A stretch of 15,446 bases of DNA from Candidatus Merdenecus merdavium (GTDB lineage: Bacteria; Bacillota; Clostridia; Lachnospirales; Lachnospiraceae): positions 1-15,446 of the forward strand of contig DVLR01000381.1 of NCBI GenBank assembly GCA_018715425.1, written 5' to 3'. Below are positions 1-5,330 of the stretch, in pieces. Position 1 is the first letter of the stretch. The number at the start of each line of letters is the position of its first letter. The translations under genes were made by a program, and so were the position numbers. A model generated the notes under the pieces. The model was not told where the DNA came from. It did no database searches and worked only from the letters and a program-made list of their open reading frames with translations.

Positions 1-1105
1 TCTGTAAGATACGTCCAACACGTTCTTTCTTACCTTTTGTTGCATTCAATACGTAAGATCCTGAGTTAACCGTTCCTGAATATACTCTAAAGTATGCTAA
101 TTTACCAACGAATGGGTCAGTCATAATTTTAAATGCTAAAGCTGCAAATGGTTCTTCATCTGATGAATGTCTAACGATTTCGTTACCATCAAGGTCTGTA
201 CCATCGATAGCTGCAATATCAGTTGGAGCTGGCATATAATCAATAACGCCATCAAGAAGTTTTTGAACACCTCTGTTTTTGTAAGCTGATCCACAGAATA
301 CTGGGATTGCTGTACATTCACAAGTACCTTTTCTAAGAGCTTCTTTCAGCTGTTTTACAGTTGGTTCTTCACCTTCTAAATAAGCCATCATTAAATCATC
401 ATCTAATTCGCATACTTTTTCTACTAATTCTGTTCTGTAAAGTTCTGCATCATCAGCCATATCCGCTGGGATATCTGTAATGGTAATGTCATCGCCTTTA
501 TCATCGTTGTAGATGTATGCTTTCATTTCCATAAGATCAATCAATCCTTGGAAATTATCTTCTTTACCGATAGGTAATTGTACACAAATAGTATTCTTAC
601 CTAAACGTGTTTTAATCATATCTACTGCATTGTGAAAATCTGCACCTAAGATATCCATTTTATTGATGAATGCCATCCTTGGTACGTTGTATGTGTCTGC
701 TTGACGCCATACATTTTCTGATTGTGGTTCAACTCCGTTCTTTGCACAGAAAACACCAACTGCACCATCTAATACACGTAGGGAACGTTCAACTTCAACG
801 GTGAAGTCAACGTGACCTGGAGTATCGATAATGTTAATACGGTACTCTGATGCATCGGGATCGTTTTTCGTTTCGATCTGTGGAGTCCAGTGACATGTTG
901 TTGCGGCAGAAGTGATTGTAATACCTCTCTCTTGTTCCTGCTCCATCCAGTCCATGGTAGCATTTCCTTCGTGAGTATTACCAATTTTATAGTTTACACC
1001 AGTATAATATAGAATACGTTCTGATAAAGTAGTCTTACCAGCATCAATATGAGCCATAATACCGATGTTTCTTGTTCTCTCTAATGGATATTCTCTTCCA
1101 GCCAA
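1..1105 (-). CDS. fusA: Translation elongation factor G, N-terminal part (runs off left edge)
   Basis: EF-G is the ribosomal translocase GTPase; it drives tRNA-mRNA movement after peptide bond formation and, with RRF, splits ribosomes. About 368 of the usual ~690-700 residues are visible. The GTPase motifs are intact: P-loop AHIDAGKTT (residues 18-26), switch I ERGITITSAATT, DTPGH, NKMD and the GSA of G5, followed by domain II (the FRVYSGTV region). The start is TTG at 1103-1105: it gives the standard N-terminus MAGREYPLERTRNIGIMAHID and lies 8 nt after AGGAGG (1114-1119). No ATG lies near that position. It is the last visible gene of the str operon, 86 nt after rpsG; tuf is the usual next gene but would lie outside the window. 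Identification is certain; only the truncation by the window edge limits it. Confidence 0.98.
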   Translation of the reverse strand, partial: MAGREYPLERTRNIGIMAHIDAGKTTLSERILYYTGVNYKIGNTHEGNATMDWMEQEQERGITITSAATTCHWTPQIETKNDPDASEYRINIIDTPGHVDFTVEVERSLRVLDGAVGVFCAKNGVEPQSENVWRQADTYNVPRMAFINKMDILGADFHNAVDMIKTRLGKNTICVQLPIGKEDNFQGLIDLMEMKAYIYNDDKGDDITITDIPADMADDAELYRTELVEKVCELDDDLMMAYLEGEEPTVKQLKEALRKGTCECTAIPVFCGSAYKNRGVQKLLDGVIDYMPAPTDIAAIDGTDLDGNEIVRHSSDEEPFAALAFKIMTDPFVGKLAYFRVYSGTVNSGSYVLNATKGKKERVGRILQ

Positions 1106-1129
1106 GGGATTTTCCTCCTTTATATAGTC

Positions 1130-1157
1130 AATTATTGAATCTTATTCTTCAATAATT
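1130..1157 (-). promoter_or_regulatory. Hairpin just upstream of the fusA ribosome binding site
   Basis: A perfect 10-bp inverted repeat (AATTATTGAA at 1130-1139, TTCAATAATT at 1148-1157) with an 8-nt loop fills the middle of the 86-nt rpsG-fusA gap and ends 10 nt before the fusA Shine-Dalgarno sequence. The stem is AT-rich and has no following T run, so it is not a good terminator. A role in mRNA processing, stability or translational tuning between rpsG and fusA is inference only. Confidence 0.5.
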
Positions 1158-1191
1158 ATTAACGAATCTTAAAAAGATATACCACCCCAGA

Positions 1192-1662
1192 TTAATATCT
1201 GTAGTGTGCAAATGCTTTATTAGCTTCTGCCATCTTATGCATATCTTCTTTTCTCTTAACAGATGCCCCTGTGTTGTTTGATGCATCTAAGAGTTCATTT
1301 GCCAATCGATCTTCCATTGTTTTCTCGCCTCTTTTACGTGAAAACATAGTCAACCAACGAAGAGCTAACGCCTGTCTTCTTTCTGGTCTAACTTCGATAG
1401 GTACTTGGTATGTTGCTCCACCAATACGTCTAGCCTTAACCTCTAGCATAGGCATGATGTTATTCATTGCCTCCTCGAATACTTCTAATGCTGGCTTTTC
1501 TGCTTTGGCTTCAATCTTTGCAAATGCACCATATACGATTTTTTGAGCTACACCTTTCTTACCGTCTAACATAATGTTATTGATAAGTTTAGTAACCACT
1601 TTGTTGTTGTATAATGGATCTGCTAAAACTTCTCTTTTTTGAGTATGTCCTTTACGTGGCAC
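1192..1662 (-). CDS. rpsG: 30S ribosomal protein S7
   Basis: S7 is the primary assembly protein of the 30S head; it binds the 3' domain of 16S rRNA and lines the E site. The 156-residue product has the usual length of bacterial S7, begins (M)PRKGHTQKREV and contains the conserved stretches KLINNIMLDGKK, RRIGGATYQVP and RPERRQALALRWL, ending in HYRY. The chosen start is GTG at 1660-1662, not the further-upstream in-frame ATG: it gives the standard N-terminus and sits 8 nt after AGGAGG. The ATG-extended form would add 13 residues absent from the family. In many bacteria S7 is also the translational repressor of its own operon, so the long spacer before this gene deserves attention. It lies 234 nt after rpsL and 86 nt before fusA, in the same transcription unit. 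Confidence 0.97.
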   Translation of the reverse strand: MPRKGHTQKREVLADPLYNNKVVTKLINNIMLDGKKGVAQKIVYGAFAKIEAKAEKPALEVFEEAMNNIMPMLEVKARRIGGATYQVPIEVRPERRQALALRWLTMFSRKRGEKTMEDRLANELLDASNNTGASVKRKEDMHKMAEANKAFAHYRY

Positions 1663-1896
1663 GGTACTTCCCTCCTTAATTATTTGTTGATACAATAGCA
1701 AAATTCTGCTACTGTCCTTTACGATAGTTCAAATGTCATGAACGAATCCATCGTATTCAATTAAATCCTCGGTACTCACATGTGTCGTTCTACTGTGTTC
1801 GTGCATGGTAATCTATCAACCTTAACCTGCAACCAATAGGTGTTCATTGAATCCCAGCACAAAGAATAGTTCTGTTTGTGATACTAACTGATTATT
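1663..1896 (-). promoter_or_regulatory. Structured rpsL-rpsG spacer, possible S7 control region
   Basis: This gap between the first two operon genes is 234 nt, much longer than I would expect for a ribosomal protein operon. On the mRNA strand it contains a hairpin GTTCA/TGAAC (1727-1731 with 1739-1743, 7-nt loop) flanked by pairing CGAT/ATCG (1722-1725, 1750-1753), and a second hairpin TAGCA/TGCTA (1696-1700 with 1707-1711) about 16 nt before the rpsG Shine-Dalgarno. Just upstream are CACATGTG (1777-1784) and TTTAATTGAATACGATG, resembling the 16S rRNA region CATGTGGTTTAATTCGATG, which lies in the known S7 site. No convincing ORF is present. That it is an autoregulatory S7-binding element is inference. 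Confidence 0.4.
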
Positions 1897-2316
1897 TTAT
1901 TTTGCGTCTTTTGGTCTCTTAGCACCGTATTTAGAACGTGCTTGTCTTCTCTTAGCAACACCAGCTGTATCAAGTGTACCACGAACGATGTGATATCTTG
2001 TACCTGGTAAGTCCTTGATTCTACCACCACGGATAAGAACAACGCTATGTTCCTGTAAGTTATGACCTTCACCTGGAATGTAGCTTGTTACTTCGATACC
2101 GTTTGAAAGACGAACTCTGGCGATCTTTCTAAGAGCTGAGTTAGGTTTTTTAGGAGTTGCTGTCTTAACAGCTGTACAAACTCCTCTCTTATGTGGTGAA
2201 GATACGTTTGTACTTCTTTTCTTTAGAGAGTTGTAACTTCTTTGAAGAGCTGGAGAACCAGATTTCTTTGCTGAAGTTTGTCTTCCTTTTCTAACTAACT
2301 GATTAAATGTTGGCAT
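1897..2316 (-). CDS. rpsL: 30S ribosomal protein S12
   Basis: S12 sits at the 30S/50S interface beside the decoding centre and affects accuracy and streptomycin sensitivity. The 139-residue product starts MPTFNQLVRKGR and carries the signature TPKKPNSALRK (residues 54-64) and GGRIKDLPG (97-105). It has the roughly 13-residue N-terminal insertion usual in Firmicutes. K57 and K101, equivalent to E. coli K42 and K87, are both lysine, so no classic streptomycin-resistance substitution is present; D102 is the residue commonly methylthiolated in other bacteria. The ATG at 2314-2316 is preferred over an in-frame GTG nine bases upstream, because that GTG overlaps the AGGAGG (2325-2330), which is spaced 8 nt from the ATG. 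It is the first gene of the str operon here, with its own promoter; rpoC is not next to it. Confidence 0.98.
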   Translation of the reverse strand: MPTFNQLVRKGRQTSAKKSGSPALQRSYNSLKKRSTNVSSPHKRGVCTAVKTATPKKPNSALRKIARVRLSNGIEVTSYIPGEGHNLQEHSVVLIRGGRIKDLPGTRYHIVRGTLDTAGVAKRRQARSKYGAKRPKDAK

Positions 2317-2338
2317 TCCTTTCACCTCCTGTAATATT

Positions 2339-2359
2339 TAAGCAAGACTTCCTTGCTTA
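2339..2359 (-). promoter_or_regulatory. Leader hairpin before the rpsL ribosome binding site
   Basis: An 8-bp perfect stem (TAAGCAAG at 2339-2346, CTTGCTTA at 2352-2359) with a 5-nt loop lies 8 nt upstream of the rpsL AGGAGG. On the mRNA strand it is followed by AATATTACAGGAGG and not by a T run, so it is unlikely to terminate. It may protect or present the ribosome binding site. Confidence 0.5.
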
Positions 2360-2388
2360 TTTTGGTTGCTGATTGTTATAATCATCTC

Positions 2389-2426
2389 TAGTACGCATAA
2401 AAATAGTCGCATTTTCATGCGTACTA
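2389..2426 (-). promoter_or_regulatory. 5'-terminal inverted repeat of the str operon transcript, with an alternative inner hairpin
   Basis: A 10-bp perfect inverted repeat (TAGTACGCAT at 2389-2398 and ATGCGTACTA at 2417-2426) has an 18-nt loop. Within it, CGCAT (2408-2412) can instead pair with ATGCG (2417-2421) around a GAAA tetraloop on the mRNA strand. The two pairings share 2417-2421, so they exclude each other. The predicted transcription start, about 6-7 nt after the -10 box, falls at the edge of this repeat, so the RNA would begin with the stem. A role in 5'-end stability or control is inference; the repeat could also be a DNA operator. Confidence 0.55.
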
Positions 2427-2430
2427 AGAC

Positions 2431-2459
2431 ATTATAGCTTTTCAATACATAGATGTCAA
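2431..2459 (-). promoter_or_regulatory. Consensus vegetative promoter of the str operon
   Basis: Reading the minus strand, TTGACA (2454-2459), a 17-nt spacer and TATAAT (2431-2436) form a perfect sigma-A type promoter. It stands about 115 nt before the rpsL start codon and fits the high expression expected for ribosomal protein genes. Its presence shows the operon can be transcribed from here without an upstream rpoBC unit. Confidence 0.92.
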
Positions 2460-2505
2460 GAAGTACCGTATATTTTTCAATAAGTTTACATTTCTATGAA
2501 CTTCC

Positions 2506-3063
2506 CTATGGATGAAAAATCAGCGGTTCTTTTCTTTTCGGTGGATTTAAATGTTTGCTCATATATCCTAAAGAAAGTGTTGAAACCAATTGATACTCTT
2601 CTGGAATATGATATGTTTCTTTAAATTCTTTGGTGTTTAATGTATGCTCTGCAAACCCGATCCAACACGTACCAATACCCATGCTATGGGCTGCTAGCAT
2701 AATATTGCCTGCTGCCAAAGAGCAATCATATACATACCAATGGGATTTCGTATTTCCATAAATAAGAATCAAATTTGCAGCATGGTTAAAGACACTGAAA
2801 TTCGGATTATCAAACCAAGATTCATATTGAGCTAAGTAAGGATAATCAGCTAAATGTTCCTTTAAATAGGTTTTTGTGATTTCAGATAAATGATCAATTT
2901 CTTCTTTATCATCAATGGTTACAAATCCCCACGGCTGTTGGTTGGATCCTGTAGCTGCCTTTGTTCCAAGCTCTATGAGGTTTTTAATCACATCTTTTGA
3001 AATCACTTCGTCAGTATAAGCTCTACTGCTTCTTTTTTCATTTATGCATTCTAAAACGTCCAT
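2506..3063 (-). CDS. Nitroreductase family FMN-dependent oxidoreductase
   Basis: This 185-residue protein belongs to the nitroreductase superfamily, homodimeric flavoproteins that use NAD(P)H to reduce nitroaromatics, quinones or other acceptors; the physiological substrate cannot be read from sequence. Visible family features are RSSRAYTDE (residues 11-19, FMN phosphate contact), GSNQQPWGF (39-47), the helix DCSLAAGNIMLAAHSMGIGTC (113-133) with the usual G-x-G-x-C-W ending, and the C-terminal LGYMSKHLNPPKRK (165-178), where Pro-x-Arg/Lys residues close the flavin site. Length is typical for the smaller members. AAAGGGG (3070-3076) lies 6 nt before the ATG. It follows the GNAT gene by 68 nt and may be cotranscribed with it. 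I see no clear terminator between its stop and the rpsL promoter 46 nt further on. Confidence 0.9.
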   Translation of the reverse strand: MDVLECINEKRSSRAYTDEVISKDVIKNLIELGTKAATGSNQQPWGFVTIDDKEEIDHLSEITKTYLKEHLADYPYLAQYESWFDNPNFSVFNHAANLILIYGNTKSHWYVYDCSLAAGNIMLAAHSMGIGTCWIGFAEHTLNTKEFKETYHIPEEYQLVSTLSLGYMSKHLNPPKRKEPLIFHP

Positions 3064-3131
3064 AAAAGACCCCTTTCAAAATTCCATGTTTTTAGATCCT
3101 TGTAAAACTCATTTTCCATAAAGAGATATCT

Positions 3132-3410
3132 TTATTTGTTTTTCAATATATCACGGTGTTCTGGATGCTTTTCGAACCAACCTTTAGCATAAGAACAAGT
3201 TGGAATCACTTTTTTTTGATCTTTTTTTATTTGCTCTACTGCTAGAGATACTAGCTTTCCTGCAATTCCCTGACCTCTTAAAGAATCATCAACAAAAGTA
3301 TGATCCATATTCACGGTATCTTCTGATATTAATGGAAAAGTCACTTCTGCAATAAGCTCTCCAGCTTCATTATTTAAAAATACACGATTTGATGTAACTT
3401 GAAACTCCAT
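3132..3410 (-). CDS. Small GNAT-fold N-acetyltransferase (YjdJ / CG-acetyltransferase type)
   Basis: A single-domain 92-residue acetyltransferase-like protein. The acetyl-CoA pyrophosphate loop is DDSLRGQGIAGKLV (residues 41-54, matching R/Q-x-x-G-x-A/G), and the C-terminal VIPTCSYAKGWFEKHPE (68-84) carries the conserved Cys and Tyr that give the CG-acetyltransferase subfamily its name. Those members are short (90-100 residues), so it is not truncated. The acceptor substrate is unknown for the family. The ribosome binding site AGAGGTG (3418-3424) is 7 nt before the ATG. It is the first of a possible two-gene unit with the nitroreductase, and lies 116 nt downstream of the L,D-transpeptidase stop. 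No convincing promoter is seen in that gap: the candidate -10 TATACT lacks a -35 at proper distance. Confidence 0.88.
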   Translation of the reverse strand: MEFQVTSNRVFLNNEAGELIAEVTFPLISEDTVNMDHTFVDDSLRGQGIAGKLVSLAVEQIKKDQKKVIPTCSYAKGWFEKHPEHRDILKNK

Positions 3411-3526
3411 TGTATAACACCTCTTCTCTATTTGTTATTTATGATAGTATAAACCATTTGTGATACTTCTATTACTTGTCTAAAATATCATACCATAAAA
3501 TAGAAAAAGAGAACAGCCTGTATATC

Positions 3527-4927
3527 CTAATCTATGATTTCTACCAGACTTTCATCATATGCCACTACTGGCACTCCTGGTTCTATTTCATCAAAGATGG
3601 TTTTAGCAGCTTGTTCAGGTGTATTAATACATCCATGGGATCCCCTATTTTGATAAATATCTCCTCCAAATTCACTTCTCCAAGGTGCATCATGGATACC
3701 AAAGTTTCTATAAAATGGCATCCAGTATGTTACATAAGACTCATAATCCTCGCCTCTCAATACCGCATCTTTTTCTTTGTATACAATAGGAAAGATCCCC
3801 TGTGGAGATGAATAACCTTTCCTTGTATTTCCAGTTACAATAGGAGTATCCACAAGTAATTGCCCCTCTTTATAAAACCACATACGCTGCCTTGTATAGT
3901 TTATCTCCACGTAAGTATCTCCAATATCATCTTTCTCTCGATGATAACCTGTATAGGTATAAAGGGGCACTCGGCCCTGTTGTGACTTTGCTTCTAGAAT
4001 CAATCCTTCTAATGCAGCGGTTTCTCCAGCCCGATGGATGAGCCAACCGTAATCACCCCCTGAAATACGAATCTTTTTCCCACCAGACGTTGTAAATTCT
4101 CTGGTACTACCAAAGGTATCGTATTTGCTACCTAGCTGTTCTACATAGGCTCTGATTTTTTCAGTATCTAAATGTATGGTATTCAATTCTCCGATGGAGA
4201 TCCACTCATATATGGTCTTTCCATTAAGCTCCTCTGTACGATCCCCAAAGTCATAGACAATTTTCATCTGGGTTGCTTGATTTAATCGTTCTGTTTTTGC
4301 AACTAAATCAGGATCATCCTCATAAATCCTTGGTGTAAGATAGCAATCACACGACGACAGATCCAGAAACGTTCTCCCTTCCTCTACAGCTTGCTTCATT
4401 TTACTCATTGTTTTTTCTAGATCTATCTCATTGCCCTCCACTTGAGCAATAATAAAAAAAATACCACCTTTCTTTTCAATGTAAGCATCCTTAGAAGGAA
4501 TTTGATCTTGTTTCATATTAGATAGAAGATCTCGTAATTGTTCCTCCTTATAATCCATGGTAATCCTATAGTTATAAGAGGTACGTTTTAAAATTATGAT
4601 AGGCCAAAGAAAAGGATTTTGTTTTTGTTTCAGAGCTAAGATCTCTCCATGAGAAGCATAGGATAACCCCAACTGTTCCCCTCCTAATGTATCTTCTACC
4701 TGTCCCTTGAACTGGATCCTTAACCTATAGCTTTGCAGTTCTTCCGTCATGTCTTTTTCTAGTTTAGAAGCCAACTTTTGAGATACTGGAACACCTTGAA
4801 TCCTAGTACCAGGATAAAAGTGATGGAGATAATACACCACTCCACCTCCATAGATCATCGTAATGATCATCATACCAATACATAAACATGTTATTTTTTT
4901 ATTCATCGCAGCTTTTTTTCGTAGCAT
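3527..4927 (-). CDS. Membrane-anchored L,D-transpeptidase (YkuD domain, PG_binding_4 region)
   Basis: The product is an enzyme that forms 3-3 peptidoglycan cross-links or attaches groups to the stem peptide on the outside of the membrane. Of 466 residues, about 12-34 form one N-terminal membrane segment after a KK-rich stretch (N-in signal anchor). Residues about 40-320 match the extended region found with PG_binding_4 domains in clostridial homologues. The C-terminal YkuD domain starts near DTYVEINYTRQRMWFYKEG (337-355) and has the catalytic H412 (GIHDAPWR) and SHGCIN (430-435) with nucleophile C433. Asn435 replaces the Arg commonly seen after GC[IV]. Two adjacent ATGs are possible; AGGAGG (4934-4939) is 6 nt from the second (4927) and only 3 from the first, so the second is chosen. 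It appears to be transcribed alone. Confidence 0.92.
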   Translation of the reverse strand: MLRKKAAMNKKITCLCIGMMIITMIYGGGVVYYLHHFYPGTRIQGVPVSQKLASKLEKDMTEELQSYRLRIQFKGQVEDTLGGEQLGLSYASHGEILALKQKQNPFLWPIIILKRTSYNYRITMDYKEEQLRDLLSNMKQDQIPSKDAYIEKKGGIFFIIAQVEGNEIDLEKTMSKMKQAVEEGRTFLDLSSCDCYLTPRIYEDDPDLVAKTERLNQATQMKIVYDFGDRTEELNGKTIYEWISIGELNTIHLDTEKIRAYVEQLGSKYDTFGSTREFTTSGGKKIRISGGDYGWLIHRAGETAALEGLILEAKSQQGRVPLYTYTGYHREKDDIGDTYVEINYTRQRMWFYKEGQLLVDTPIVTGNTRKGYSSPQGIFPIVYKEKDAVLRGEDYESYVTYWMPFYRNFGIHDAPWRSEFGGDIYQNRGSHGCINTPEQAAKTIFDEIEPGVPVVAYDESLVEIID

Positions 4928-5179
4928 CATAGTCCTCCTACTCTGCCATGATTCAATATATGTTGTTAGATATTAGTTTATATATATTCTAATCTCTTCC
5001 TATACATGACCTGGTCTGGGATGATCTCATCTGCTCCTGGTGTTTTCCTGTATATGAAATCTCTAGCATTTGCTTTGAAAATAAAAATACATTCTATAAA
5101 AGAGAATCCTACGTAAATTTAAATTTCACAAGTATGGTAGTGACTTTTACATATTATTTTGTAAGATACCATTGAATCA

Positions 5180-5208
5180 TTGACTTTTGAAATTCTCCTT
5201 GATAAAAT
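5180..5208 (+). promoter_or_regulatory. Upstream promoter for the MFS gene (candidate)
   Basis: TTGACT (5180-5185), a 17-nt spacer and TAAAAT (5203-5208) make a good sigma-A match, about 120 nt before the MFS start codon. A transcript from here would carry a ~115-nt leader containing the CATACA/TGTATG pair. Confidence 0.55.
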
Positions 5209-5214
5209 GACTTT

Positions 5215-5291
5215 CATACAGGGTTTATCATTGTATGATTCCTACGAGTATCTAAATAAGCTAGGATTGTTCTTGAAATACCATCATACAA
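5215..5291. promoter_or_regulatory. CATACA half-site cluster, possible operator for the MFS gene
   Basis: Three related half-sites lie in the promoter region: CATACA (5215-5220), TTGTATGAT (5231-5239) and ATCATACAA (5283-5291). The second and third are perfect 9-bp inverted copies of each other, 43 nt apart; the first and second form a 6-bp inverted pair. The third lies inside the spacer of the downstream promoter. This arrangement suits a repressor binding two sites, or an RNA stem, but no regulator gene is in the window. Confidence 0.35.
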
Positions 5292-5300
5292 AAATATACT
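5273..5300 (+). promoter_or_regulatory. Downstream promoter for the MFS gene (candidate)
   Basis: TTGAAA (5273-5278), a 16-nt spacer and TATACT (5295-5300) match the vegetative consensus well. Transcription would begin only about 25 nt before the start codon, still including the AAAGGAG ribosome binding site. Confidence 0.6.
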
Positions 5301-5330
5301 TAAATACAAAAAAGGAGAATCTGTATTTCT

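Larger units (their letters stand above)
4940..5330. other. 390-base intergenic region between divergent L,D-transpeptidase and MFS genes
   Basis: No complete gene is seen. The right half (5180-5300) holds two forward promoter matches and three CATACA-type half-sites (see separate entries). The left half (about 4978-5115, minus strand) has an open stretch of some 46 codons with protein-like composition ending in RKRLEYI and a TAA at 4978-4980; it lacks a good start codon and ribosome binding site, so it is at most a gene remnant. The promoter of the L,D-transpeptidase must lie here too, but I could not pick out a convincing one. Confidence 0.5.

Noticed and set aside
136..984. Small minus-strand open frames of 61 and 71 codons
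   Set aside because: They lie out of frame inside the intact fusA coding sequence, which is open from the TTG at 1105 to the window edge.
3440..3480. Promoter before the GNAT gene (TAGACA ... TATACT)
   Set aside because: The spacing is about 25 nt, well outside the 16-18 nt range.
3505..3530. Terminator after the L,D-transpeptidase (ACAG/CTGT followed by a T-rich run)
   Set aside because: The stem is only 4 bp around a single base, too weak to call.
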